Assembly (NCBI GenBank): GCA_051000345.1
Contig: JBPCOJ010000001.1
Location: 1 to 28,829, forward strand
Length of the DNA stretch: 28,829 nucleotides
Direction of reading: 5' to 3'
Source of the DNA: JBHENC01 sp051000345
Lineage (GTDB): Bacteria; Acidobacteriota; Blastocatellia; Pyrinomonadales; Pyrinomonadaceae
How positions within the stretch are numbered: the stretch's first letter is position 1; each line of letters begins with the position of its first letter. The position numbers were made by a program, and so were the translations under genes. Below, in pieces: positions 1-7,406 of the stretch. The notes beneath the pieces were generated by a model. The model searched no databases, was not told the origin of the DNA, and was given only the letters and a program-made list of their open reading frames with translations.

Positions 1-570
1 GTCGGTCTTAATCCGACACGCGCGCTGATGTTAGAAACGCTGCGTACACTCGGCGCAGACGTCCGAATCGACGAACCGCGCTTGCAATGCAATGAAGAGA
101 TCGGCGATGTGCATGTAAAGGGCGCAACGCAACGCGGCAGTGAGCGGCAAAGTCTCGCGCCGGTTTCCGAAGGCGCGCGGGCGAATGTTTTAGGCGGAGC
201 AATCATCGCTTCTTTGATTGATGAGCTTCCGATTATGGCGGTTTACGGGACACAACTCGAAGGCGGCTTGCAAATCCGCGATGCCGCCGAATTGCGCTTT
301 AAGGAAACGGATCGCATCCGCGCGTGCGTCGAAAATTTGCGGCGAATGGGCGCAGAAGTCGAAGAGCACCAAGACGGCTTAACAATTCACGGCGCGACCC
401 GATTGCGCGGCGCGGAAATTGAATCTTACGGAGACCACCGCATCGCCATGGCCTTCACCGTCGCCGCGCTCATCGCCGACGGTGAATCGAAAATCAACGG
501 CGCAGAGGAATGCGTCGGCGTCTCCTTTCCTGAATTCTTCACGCTGCTCGAATCCGTCATCGAACGATGA
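1..570 (+). CDS. aroA: 3-phosphoshikimate 1-carboxyvinyltransferase (EPSP synthase), 3' part
   Basis: This is the C-terminal part of EPSP synthase, which joins shikimate-3-phosphate and phosphoenolpyruvate in the shikimate pathway in the cytoplasm. The reading frame is open from base 1 (VGLNPTRALMLETLR), so the start lies outside the window and the ATG at 28 is internal. About 189 of the usual ~430 residues are present. Family hallmarks are visible: the NPTR segment, RFKETDRI with its conserved K/E/TDR substrate-binding residues, and DHRIAMAF, whose Arg contacts the PEP phosphate. The TGA stop overlaps the aroK start in an ATGA (567-570), so the two shikimate genes are translationally coupled. 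No frameshift is seen. The assignment is secure. Confidence 0.96.
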   Translation, partial: VGLNPTRALMLETLRTLGADVRIDEPRLQCNEEIGDVHVKGATQRGSERQSLAPVSEGARANVLGGAIIASLIDELPIMAVYGTQLEGGLQIRDAAELRFKETDRIRACVENLRRMGAEVEEHQDGLTIHGATRLRGAEIESYGDHRIAMAFTVAALIADGESKINGAEECVGVSFPEFFTLLESVIER

Positions 571-1127
571 GCGAAACAATCGCACAACCGCCGCCGCAAC
601 CAATCGTCATCACGGGATTCATGGGCGCGGGGAAAACCACCGTCGCGCGCGCTCTCGCCGAACGTCTCGCGTGCGTGTTCGTGGATTTGGATCAATTTAT
701 CTGTACACGTGAAAAGCGAACCATCGCGGCGATCATAGACGAAGAGGGATTGCACGAGTTTCGCCGGATTGAAACAACTGCTTTACGCGACGTGTTGAAA
801 AACGATTCGGCGCGCGTCCTCGCGCTCGGCGGCGGCGCATGGACAATCGAGCGTAATCGCAAGCTTATCTCACAACATGGCGCAGTGACCGTGTGGCTCG
901 ATGCTTCGTTTGAATTATGCTGGCAAAGAATAATCGCTGAAGACGATTCGCGCCCGCTCGCGCGTGACCGCAAACGCGCGCAACAACTTTTTCTGGAGCG
1001 CATCGGGATTTATCAACTAGCACAGTTGCGCATTAGAATTGACGAAGCGAAAAGCGCGCTCGACACGGTTACGGAAATCACACAAAATATTTCAAAACTT
1101 TCGGATCAAAGGGAAATCAATGGCTAA
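567..1127 (+). CDS. aroK: Shikimate kinase
   Basis: Shikimate kinase, 186 aa, uses ATP to phosphorylate shikimate two steps before AroA in chorismate synthesis. The Walker A P-loop GFMGAGKTT lies at residues 17-25, followed by the VDLD segment, an EFRRIE shikimate-binding region, the GGGAW substrate loop and a DDSRPLARD lid segment with its conserved arginine. It is slightly longer than typical (~170 aa) because of a short Pro/Gln-rich N-terminus. The start is fixed by the ATGA overlap with aroA. Its 3' end overlaps the start of the rtcB-like gene by 8 bases, so aroA, aroK and rtcB probably share one mRNA. Whether it should be named aroK or aroL cannot be decided here; aroK is the usual name outside enterics. 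Confidence 0.95.
   Translation: MSETIAQPPPQPIVITGFMGAGKTTVARALAERLACVFVDLDQFICTREKRTIAAIIDEEGLHEFRRIETTALRDVLKNDSARVLALGGGAWTIERNRKLISQHGAVTVWLDASFELCWQRIIAEDDSRPLARDRKRAQQLFLERIGIYQLAQLRIRIDEAKSALDTVTEITQNISKLSDQREING
1109..1114 (+). promoter_or_regulatory. Ribosome binding site fixing the rtcB start
   Basis: AAGGGA sits five bases before the ATG at 1120, inside the end of aroK. It supports this start over the upstream in-frame start at 1039, whose extra 27 residues read as aroK shadow and do not resemble RtcB. Confidence 0.7.
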
Positions 1128-2625
1128 AGATAAAGCAGACGCAAAGGCATTGCGGACGGCGAAGACGCTGAAGAACTCTGATAATTGGAAACACCTTGCG
1201 CGCTGGAACGGTCACGACGGCTACTACGACCTTCAGACCGAAGACACGGGCGACGTACCGGTGCGGCTTTTTCTCACGCCCGCCTTGCTCGCCGAAACTG
1301 AAGACATACTCTATCGCCAGATCATCAACGCGACGCGCTTTCCCGGCGTGCGCCTCGTCGTCATTACGCCCGACACGCACTATGGCTACGGCGTGCCCGT
1401 CGGCTGCGTGCTCATCACAGACAAAGACGCTGGCGCGGTAGCGATGGGGCCAGTGGGCTACGACATTGGCTGCGGGATGATGAGCGCAGAATCAAAAGTG
1501 CCTGTTGAGCGTGCGACGCCGGAGATGCGTTTGCAGTTTAACGCGGCGGTGATGGAGCGGGTGGCGATGGGCGCGGGCGGCAAGAGTCGGCGCTTGGGAG
1601 CATTGTCTAAAACCGAGTTTAATAATCTGGTGCGCGGCGGCGCGGAGTATTACGTCGAGAAATACGGCGCGGCGTTTGACCGTAGCCGCGCGGAACGCCA
1701 CCGTATTCCCGTCGATGATGATTGGCAAATCCCTTTGGGCGGGCGCGGGCGTCCAGAGCGCGGGCAGGAACAATTGGGCAGTCTCGGCGGCGGCAATCAT
1801 TTTATAGAATTGCAGCGCTCGGAACAGACCGGAACTATCTTTGTGCAGGTTCACACGGGCAGTCGTGGCTTCGGACACGGCCTCGCAACAAACTTTTTCG
1901 ATATGGCGCGGGCAGAACGTCCAGATGAGATTACGGATTTAGATTTAGGCTATTTCACGCCTGACTCGGCGCATTACAAAGATTATTTGAACGCAGTCGC
2001 GGCAGGCGGCAACTACGCGATTCTCAATCGCCTGATTATTTATCAAGGAGTCGCCGAAGCCTTCCGCGAAGTCTTCGGCGAAGATTTAGAACTCGTTTAC
2101 GAAATCAGCCATAACCTAGTGCAGCACGAACAACATCCAGAATTCGGCGACGTGTGGGTGCATCGCAAAGGCGCGACGCGCGCTTTTCCAGCGCATCATC
2201 CGGCGCTTGCGGGAACGATCTGGGAACACACAGGGCATCCTGTTTTGATTCCCGGCAGCAACAAAGATTGGAGCTACATTTTGCGCCCGCAGGCGAAGGC
2301 CGTGAACAGCGGCTACTCGGTCAACCACGGAGCAGGCCGCCGTATGTCGCGCGGTGAAGCAATGCGCCGTCTTTCGCAAAAGGATATCGACGCGGAATAC
2401 AGGGAGGCGGGAATTTTAGTGAACACGAACGGGCGCGTGCCGCTCGATGAAGCCGCGCCGTGCTACAAATCTTCCGAAAGCGTCGTCGAAGCGGTTGTCT
2501 CGGCAGGATTAGCAAGCATCGAACATAAACTCTGGCCGCTCGCTTCACTGAAGGGGACAGACGAGGGAAGACGCAAAGGTAAACGAAAAGAAAAGGCATC
2601 CGGAAAAGCGAGCAAACACTTTTAG
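1120..2625 (+). CDS. rtcB: RtcB-family RNA-splicing ligase
   Basis: A 501-aa RtcB-type ligase. The family joins RNA 2',3'-cyclic-phosphate or 3'-phosphate ends to 5'-OH ends using GTP and Mn2+, in RNA repair or tRNA splicing. Visible family motifs are GYDIGCGM with the metal-binding Cys at about residue 118, GGGNHFIEL with His 227, ISHNLVQHE, HRKGATRAF, and VNHGAGRRMSR, whose His (about 403) matches the guanylylated histidine. Two points are unusual: the segment usually written PGSMGTxSY reads PGSNKDWSY, and the protein ends in a Lys/Arg-rich tail of about 25 residues. No archease gene is next to it. It overlaps aroK by 8 bases, an odd partnership. The family call is secure; the substrate is unknown. 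Confidence 0.93.
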   Translation: MAKDKADAKALRTAKTLKNSDNWKHLARWNGHDGYYDLQTEDTGDVPVRLFLTPALLAETEDILYRQIINATRFPGVRLVVITPDTHYGYGVPVGCVLITDKDAGAVAMGPVGYDIGCGMMSAESKVPVERATPEMRLQFNAAVMERVAMGAGGKSRRLGALSKTEFNNLVRGGAEYYVEKYGAAFDRSRAERHRIPVDDDWQIPLGGRGRPERGQEQLGSLGGGNHFIELQRSEQTGTIFVQVHTGSRGFGHGLATNFFDMARAERPDEITDLDLGYFTPDSAHYKDYLNAVAAGGNYAILNRLIIYQGVAEAFREVFGEDLELVYEISHNLVQHEQHPEFGDVWVHRKGATRAFPAHHPALAGTIWEHTGHPVLIPGSNKDWSYILRPQAKAVNSGYSVNHGAGRRMSRGEAMRRLSQKDIDAEYREAGILVNTNGRVPLDEAAPCYKSSESVVEAVVSAGLASIEHKLWPLASLKGTDEGRRKGKRKEKASGKASKHF

Positions 2626-2690
2626 AGACGATTAAGGTAAGCACGAAGAGGCGAGGACTTACACGGCCTCCTGCTCGACAAGCCAGCATT

Positions 2691-3770
2691 TTAGACAGAG
2701 GTGCGGAACATTTTGAGCAGCGCGGCTTCTTCCATTTCGTATTCGGGTTGCAGTCGGTTTATGCGGCGCTCTCTGCGGCGGCGGAATTCGTCGAGCGTGA
2801 CGCCTTCTAAGTAAAGCTTTTCGACGGTCGGATGAATGTAGCAACTGCGGCACACCGTCGGCGTGTTGCCGAGCCGCGCGGCGACGCGTTTGACGGCCTG
2901 CACCATGTTGCTGTTGGCCTCTCTTTCGTCAACGGGTGCGCCGAGTTCGGCTAACTCCGTCGCGGCGAGAAGCGTTCCTCCCCAAGTGCGAAAATCCTTG
3001 GCGGAGAATTCTTCCGAAGTGTGCGCCTTGATGTAGTCGTTCACGTCGCGCGGCGTGATCGGATGTTTTTTGTTGTCGTCGCCGATGTATTGAAAAAGCT
3101 TCGCGCCTTTGAGCGCTTTAATGTCGCGCAACACGCCTGCGAGTTCTTCGTCCACGATGACGCGGCGGTGATGTATGTGATGCTTGCCGATAAAGGCGAA
3201 GGTGAGGCGTCCACTTCTGCCGATTTCAAGATGCTTATTGCGCAGCGTAGTGACGCCGTAGGTGTGATAGCGCGCGACGCTTTCCTCCGAGCCGACGCGA
3301 AAATAAAGTTCGTTGATTAAGCGCACGACGACCGCCAACACGCGCTCCTTCGTCAAATTGTTTTGCGCGATGTGCTCGTTGCTGGCGCGGCGCAGCGCGG
3401 GCAGGAATTCGCCGAAGCGTTCGATCTTGGAATATTTCTTGCGCTGCTGCGAGGCCGCGTATGTCGCGTGGTAGCGATACTGCACGCGCCCGCTCGTGTC
3501 TATGCCGATGCCTTGCAGGCGGCTGCGCGCAGACGGCGAGACGCGCACATTTTTCCATGCGGGCGGAAGCACGAGTTCCTTGACGCGCGCGAGGTCTTCT
3601 TCATTCGTGACGCGCTTGCCCTTTGCGTCTTCGTACCAAAAACCGCTGTGCTTCGAGCCGCGACGCTTCCACCAACGCGCGCGCACTCCGCGCGAGACAA
3701 TGTCAGTCTCGTCTTTGGGCGCGGTTGTTTCCGCCGATTTTGATTGTACGGCTTTGCTTAAGCCTGTCAT
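2691..3770 (-). CDS. DNA topoisomerase IB
   Basis: A 359-aa bacterial topoisomerase IB of the poxvirus/Deinococcus type, which relaxes supercoils through a 3'-phosphotyrosine intermediate and needs no ATP. The N-terminal domain carries LPPAWKNVRVSP and GRVQYRYH. The catalytic domain shows Arg158 (YFRVGSEES), Lys196 (GKHHIHH), Arg261 (KDFRTWGGT) and the nucleophile Tyr311 (RSCYIHPTV). The position nine residues before the tyrosine is Asn302 (LGNTP), where the poxvirus enzyme has His; as I recall this is usual for bacterial members. The start ATG has only a weak ribosome site. The gene begins 13 bases after the Zn-ribbon gene, so the two are probably co-transcribed. It converges on rtcB with a 65-base gap. 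Confidence 0.95.
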   Translation of the reverse strand: MTGLSKAVQSKSAETTAPKDETDIVSRGVRARWWKRRGSKHSGFWYEDAKGKRVTNEEDLARVKELVLPPAWKNVRVSPSARSRLQGIGIDTSGRVQYRYHATYAASQQRKKYSKIERFGEFLPALRRASNEHIAQNNLTKERVLAVVVRLINELYFRVGSEESVARYHTYGVTTLRNKHLEIGRSGRLTFAFIGKHHIHHRRVIVDEELAGVLRDIKALKGAKLFQYIGDDNKKHPITPRDVNDYIKAHTSEEFSAKDFRTWGGTLLAATELAELGAPVDEREANSNMVQAVKRVAARLGNTPTVCRSCYIHPTVEKLYLEGVTLDEFRRRRERRINRLQPEYEMEEAALLKMFRTSV

Positions 3771-3783
3771 CTACCGTGTGGCT

Positions 3784-4554
3784 TTATGAAGCAGCCGCTT
3801 CCGATGCCGCAGAAGCAGTGGATGTTTTCGATGTCGGTGTTTCGGGAGCCGGTGCGTAGTAAAGAATTCGGTTGCAGTTATCGCATGTCACAATCTCTTC
3901 GCCGCGCCGCACTTCGGACATTACTTGTGGGCGCAAGGCCATAAAGCACGCGGTACATGCGCCGTTTCTCGCTTCGGCAACGGCGACGCCGTCGCGTATG
4001 CGCGCGCTGATGCGGTTGTAAAGCACGCTCACATTTTTCGGCAGAGCGGCGAGAAGTCGTTCGCGTTCACTGCGGCGCGCGGCGAGTTGATCGGCTTGGA
4101 TGATCGTTTGTTCTTCAAAGGCTTTGAGGCGCTCTTGCATTTCGCCGTTGAGTTTCTCGACTTCGGGCGCGCGCTCCTTCAAAGAATTTTCGGATTGCTC
4201 GAAGGCTTCCATTTTTTCTAGCATCTGCGTTTCAAGCTGTGAAATATGCTTGCGCGCGGCGTCCGCTTCACGAATCGCGGCGGCATACTCCTGCTCGTTT
4301 TTCGACGACATTAAATTACGTTCGGCGCGTACGCCTTGGGCGCGTGTTTCGGCAATCTCCGTTTCGAGCCGCGCGCGCTCTGTTTGCGCTTCATCGCGTT
4401 TTGTTTCGAGCGCGCGAATTTCAAAGGCGCGCTGATCGAATTCCTTTTCGATCTCTGCGCGCCTTACCGGGATAGCTTCGATTTCAGATTGTAGTCTGCG
4501 TATGCTCGTGTCTGTGCTTTGCAGAGCGATCAATTGCTCTAATTCCGCTTTCAC
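3784..4554 (-). CDS. Coiled-coil protein with C4 zinc ribbon (zf-RING_7 / CT398-like)
   Basis: A 256-aa protein with a long charged helical coiled coil (about residues 5-170) followed by a C-terminal zinc ribbon with Cys200, Cys203, Cys224 and Cys227 (CTAC and CDNC). This layout matches the widespread bacterial family PF02591 (formerly DUF164), whose exact role is unsettled; nucleic-acid or protein binding has been proposed for relatives. The tail after the ribbon is Ala/Ser/Thr-rich and probably disordered. The start is GTG, supported by AGGAG about ten bases upstream. It is first in a two-gene unit with topoisomerase IB. An imperfect palindrome (4597-4614) lies upstream. The family call is firm and the function unknown. 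Confidence 0.88.
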   Translation of the reverse strand: MKAELEQLIALQSTDTSIRRLQSEIEAIPVRRAEIEKEFDQRAFEIRALETKRDEAQTERARLETEIAETRAQGVRAERNLMSSKNEQEYAAAIREADAARKHISQLETQMLEKMEAFEQSENSLKERAPEVEKLNGEMQERLKAFEEQTIIQADQLAARRSERERLLAALPKNVSVLYNRISARIRDGVAVAEARNGACTACFMALRPQVMSEVRRGEEIVTCDNCNRILYYAPAPETPTSKTSTASAASEAAAS

Positions 4555-4596
4555 TACGGTGTTCTCCTAAAAGATCAAAAGGGTACAAAGGGCAAA

Positions 4597-4614
4597 TCAA
4601 GTCAATTAACTTGA
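4597..4614. promoter_or_regulatory. Imperfect 18-base palindrome upstream of the Zn-ribbon/topoisomerase unit
   Basis: TCAAGT-C-AATT-A-ACTTGA is a palindrome with one mismatched pair, 43 bases before the GTG start of the Zn-ribbon gene. Its size and symmetry fit a dimeric repressor operator, but no regulator is known. No convincing -35/-10 pair was found around it. Confidence 0.3.
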
Positions 4615-4680
4615 AACACAAATCATCACATATTCAACGAACAGGCGCAAGTTAGCGGCTCTTAGCGCGCACCTGAAAAG

Positions 4681-4721
4681 TTAAAAGCCCGCGCATCTTT
4701 TGTTGACGCGAAGGCTTTTAA
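4681..4721 (-). terminator. Rho-independent terminator-like hairpin after the subtilase gene
   Basis: The arms TTAAAAGCC and GGCTTTTAA pair perfectly at the outside, with a further CGCG/CGCG pairing inside, separated from the outer stem by an AA bulge. It lies 29 bases beyond the stop of the minus-strand protease gene. On that strand the right arm continues into CTTTTAACTTTTC, so it can end that transcript and insulate the next minus-strand unit. Confidence 0.65.
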
Positions 4722-4750
4722 TTTATCCGGCAAGCAATTTACTTCGATGC

Positions 4751-6217
4751 TTATTCTGCGCCGACGGCGCGCGCCGCATTTAGGCGTCCGCCGGTGGAAA
4801 TCTTTCCCTTCAATGAAGGCAGCGGATCGACTGAATTCAAGAGACGTTCGCGCAAGTCCTTCATGGAAATGTTCGGCTCATTAGCGAGCACGAGTCCCGC
4901 GACGCCCGCGACTTCCGGCGTCGCCATCGAAGTGCCGGAATGCTCCTCGAAGGAGTTGTTAAGCCAAGTGCTCAAAATGTCTACGCCGGGAGCGGCGAGA
5001 TGCACGCTCTTTGCGCCGTAGTTCGAGAACGACGCGAGTTCGTCATTGCGGTCGAGCGCGGCGACGCTCAACATATTCGGCAGCTCGTAGCCCGCAGGGT
5101 AATGCGGCCATTTGTCTCCATTAGCGCCATCATTGCCGCTTGCCGCGACAAACAAAATGCCTTCTTCGCTCGCCTTGCGAATCGCGTCTTCGAGCGCCTT
5201 CGATTTCGCAGTCGATCCCCAACTCGCGCTGATGACGCGCACATTAACGCCCGCGTGCTTGCGGTTAATCACGTAGTTGATGCACTCGATGGCGTCCTTC
5301 GTCGTGCCGAAGCCGCCCGCAGACATAAATTTCAAAGGCATAATTTCGACTTGCCAATTAACGCCCGCGATGCCTTCCTGATTGTCCGCCTCTGCGCCGA
5401 TGATGCCTGCGCAATGCGTGCCGTGTCCGTTGTCGTCCATCGGATCGCCGCTGTTGTTGACGGCGTTGTAGCCATGCACATCGTCAACCAAGCCTAGTTG
5501 ATCGTCCGTGTATGCGCTAATGTTGGCAGGACGCATCCACATATTATGGATGAGGTCTGAATGTGTGTAATCGACGCCGCTATCGAGCACTGCGATGACC
5601 ACATCGCGGCTGCCGTGTGTCTTCGCCCAAGCTTTCGCTGCGCTAATGTCTGCGCCGGATTTGCCCTCGCGCTGACCTGTGTTTTCCAGAGACCATTGCT
5701 CACCGAACATCGGATCGTTCGGCGCGCTTAACGCAAGCGTGCGCTCCGAATCTCTCGCAGCATCTTTCGCATGTTCGCTAATAAAGTTATGACGCGACGC
5801 GCTGTTTGAAAACTCAGGTTCGAGATTAATTTCGTAGCTCGGTTCGGCGTATTCAACTTCCGGCAATGCACTATAATTCGCTGCCGCTGCTTGCGCATCT
5901 ATTTCGTTTTCATCTTCTATAACAAACTGCCCGTCAACAGCTTCGATTTGATCTTCTATTTTATCATTGTGAAGCGCAACAATGCTTTTTATGTGAGCTA
6001 GGCCAACGCCCTTACGAAAACGCACAATTACTTCTACTTTGCGTTCGGGCTGCATGTCTCCTTCACCAATTATTCCTGTTGGTGTTTCAGAAGAGGCTTC
6101 GTCGCTAGGCGCACGCTTTTGCTCGTACTGCCGGTGGCGTAACTGTCCGATAAAGGCCGCCGTTAAAATTATTGCCAGCGCCAACGCCAGATGGACTAAA
6201 AAATTTTGCCGGTTCAT
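4751..6217 (-). CDS. Membrane-anchored subtilisin-like serine protease (S8)
   Basis: A 488-aa subtilase. Residues 6-24 form a hydrophobic signal/anchor segment without a clear cleavage site. Residues about 58-135 resemble an inhibitor-I9/fervidolysin-type propeptide that acts as an intramolecular chaperone. The catalytic domain carries Asp212 (VLDSGVDYTHSDL), His265 (NGHGTHCAG), oxyanion Asn362 (AASGNDG) and Ser430 (HSGTSMATPEVAG), so the triad is complete. It probably works outside the cytoplasm in turnover or processing of exported proteins. The ATG start has AGAGGT seven bases upstream. It lies 35 bases downstream of a small gene (6253-6528) on the same strand, and the pair is probably one operon. 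Substrates are unknown. Confidence 0.93.
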   Translation of the reverse strand: MNRQNFLVHLALALAIILTAAFIGQLRHRQYEQKRAPSDEASSETPTGIIGEGDMQPERKVEVIVRFRKGVGLAHIKSIVALHNDKIEDQIEAVDGQFVIEDENEIDAQAAAANYSALPEVEYAEPSYEINLEPEFSNSASRHNFISEHAKDAARDSERTLALSAPNDPMFGEQWSLENTGQREGKSGADISAAKAWAKTHGSRDVVIAVLDSGVDYTHSDLIHNMWMRPANISAYTDDQLGLVDDVHGYNAVNNSGDPMDDNGHGTHCAGIIGAEADNQEGIAGVNWQVEIMPLKFMSAGGFGTTKDAIECINYVINRKHAGVNVRVISASWGSTAKSKALEDAIRKASEEGILFVAASGNDGANGDKWPHYPAGYELPNMLSVAALDRNDELASFSNYGAKSVHLAAPGVDILSTWLNNSFEEHSGTSMATPEVAGVAGLVLANEPNISMKDLRERLLNSVDPLPSLKGKISTGGRLNAARAVGAE

Positions 6218-6252
6218 TGTATTACCTCTCGAATTTCAAAAACTTTTCCGAC

Positions 6253-6528
6253 TCAAATACGATAATTCGCGCCGTTGAAATTGGCTAAACGCAAGCCGTC
6301 TTTGTTCGCGCGATATTCGTAGCCGTCCTTGCCAGCGCTCAAGCGTATGCGCCAGCCCTTCGTTATCATTTGCCCGCTCATTTCTTCTTCGATGGACGCG
6401 CCGAGAGCCGTGTCAGGGAAATCAGCGTCTTCGATGGAGTCTTCCTTGATTTCGGTTTCCGCCACTCCCAAACGCTTCGCTAAATCCTGCCGCGCCTGTT
6501 TGACGGCGTCTTCCTTGCTTAAAGCCAT
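6253..6528 (-). CDS. Small conserved-type protein of unknown function, paired with the subtilase
   Basis: A 91-aa acidic protein with no signal peptide or membrane segment. An N-terminal helix (KEDAVKQARQDLAKRLGV) is followed by an EI-DS-IEDADFPDTALG region and a C-terminal beta-rich stretch (GWRIRLSAG, GYEYRA). I recall a recurring small domain with the pattern 'A..DLA.RLGV..EI......FPD..LG.........GYRI.L...G..Y.YR', often in secreted or uncharacterised proteins; this is memory, not a database hit. The ATG at 6528 is twelve bases after AAGGAG; a TTG at 6537, three bases after it, would add three residues. It is co-oriented and 35 bases from the protease, so an inhibitor, chaperone or substrate role is possible but unproven. 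Confidence 0.7.
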   Translation of the reverse strand: MALSKEDAVKQARQDLAKRLGVAETEIKEDSIEDADFPDTALGASIEEEMSGQMITKGWRIRLSAGKDGYEYRANKDGLRLANFNGANYRI

Positions 6529-6552
6529 ATTCGGCAACTGCTCCTTGTGATT

Positions 6553-6600
6553 TTTTCAGACGGAACAAGCAATGTTATAAACGCTGCGCTACTGCTTGTT
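6553..6600 (+). promoter_or_regulatory. Possible promoter with overlapping inverted repeat between divergent genes
   Basis: On the plus strand TTTTCA (6553-6558) and TATAAA (6576-6581) are 17 bases apart, a plausible sigma-70-type promoter for the helical-repeat gene at 6705. A perfect 8-base inverted repeat, AACAAGCA (6564-6571) and TGCTTGTT (6593-6600), brackets the -10. Its place between divergent genes would suit an operator controlling one or both. This is based on pattern alone. Confidence 0.4.
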
Positions 6601-6704
6601 TAATTTTCAACGGCCTTGTTCGCCGCTTGTCATACAGAGTATTCTGCGCCTGCGCGGGCAGCTACGTCAAAGTCCCGCGCACGGAAGTTCGCACGGCTTC
6701 GTAT

Positions 6705-7388
6705 ATGAGCAACTCGCCGCCGGAAACAATCGAACACGCCGACAGGCTTTATGCCGCGCGCGAAGAAAAAAACGGCGTTCGTCAAAGCATCGAATTGCTG
6801 CAACCGCTCGCTGCTACGGGCGATTACGAAGCGACATGGCGAATCTGTCGCGCGCTCTTTTTTCTAGGGCAGGAATCGCCAGACAAAGCAAAAGCGCGGC
6901 GGCTTCACAGACAGGCTGTGACACTAGGCGAGCGCGCGATAAAGACGGCAACCAACCGCGTCGAAAATTATTTTTGGCTCGGCGTTAATCTCGCATTGTT
7001 CGCCGAGGTTGAAAACGTTTTCCGCGCCTCGCGCCACGCACTGCGCGCGAAACGAATGCTGTCACGCGCCGCCCGAATCGACCCGGCATATCACGGAGCA
7101 GCGCCGTTGCGCGTGCTTGCCAAACTTACGCATAAGCTTCCAACGCTTCTCGGCGGTAGCACAAAACGCGCTCTGGCTCTATTCGAGCGTGCAATCGAAC
7201 TCGCACCCTCGAACACCGTCACGCGGATTTACTTTGCCGAGATGCTTCTAGAAATCGGCGACGCAACGCTTGCGCGCACGCAACTCGAAGCGCTTCTCGA
7301 TGCGCCGATTGATCCGGCATGGGCTTTCGAGACGAAACGTGACCGCCACCTCGCGCTCGAATTATTACAAACGATTAAAACTGATTGA
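6705..7388 (+). CDS. Helical-repeat (TPR-like, TatT-type) protein
   Basis: A 227-aa alpha-helical protein built from TPR-like repeats: ADRLYAAREEKN, SIELLQPLAATGDYEATWRICRALF, VENYFWLGVNLALFAEV, AKRMLSRAARIDPAYHGAAPLRVL, and ALALFERAIELAPSNTVTRIYFAEMLLEIGD. The order of repeats, with 'YFWLGVNLA', a conserved Gly-rich 'HGAAPLRVLAKL' and 'P.LLGGS...AL..FERAIELAP', resembles the TatT family of TRAP-transporter accessory proteins and the related RMD-like proteins, but no TRAP transporter lies nearby. The ATG at 6705 was chosen because the upstream reading (TTG at 6627) adds 26 residues with no helical-repeat character. No signal peptide is seen with this start. The gene converges on rsmE with an 18-base gap. 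Function is unknown; it is probably a protein-interaction scaffold. Confidence 0.75.
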   Translation: MSNSPPETIEHADRLYAAREEKNGVRQSIELLQPLAATGDYEATWRICRALFFLGQESPDKAKARRLHRQAVTLGERAIKTATNRVENYFWLGVNLALFAEVENVFRASRHALRAKRMLSRAARIDPAYHGAAPLRVLAKLTHKLPTLLGGSTKRALALFERAIELAPSNTVTRIYFAEMLLEIGDATLARTQLEALLDAPIDPAWAFETKRDRHLALELLQTIKTD

Positions 7389-7400
7389 CGTAAAAATCAG
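7381..7400 (-). terminator. Weak hairpin between convergent genes
   Basis: CTGATT and AATCAG form a six-base inverted repeat across the short gap between the helical-repeat gene and rsmE, overlapping the stop of the former. On the minus strand it is followed by TTTTAATCGTTT, so it may end the rsmE transcript. The stem is short and AT-rich, so this is tentative. Confidence 0.3.
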
Positions 7401-7406
7401 GAAAGC

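Noticed and set aside
1039..1119. Longer N-terminus for the RtcB-like protein
   Set aside because: The added 27 residues are the out-of-frame shadow of aroK; the ATG at 1120 has a proper ribosome site and gives a family-like start.
2648..2670. GAGGC/GCCTC hairpin between rtcB and the topoisomerase gene
   Set aside because: Five-base stem, no T-run on either strand; probably chance in a GC-rich gap.
5494..5703. Minus-strand 69-aa frame within the subtilase gene
   Set aside because: It lies entirely inside a gene with an intact catalytic triad and shows no family features; many high-GC shadow frames of this kind occur here.
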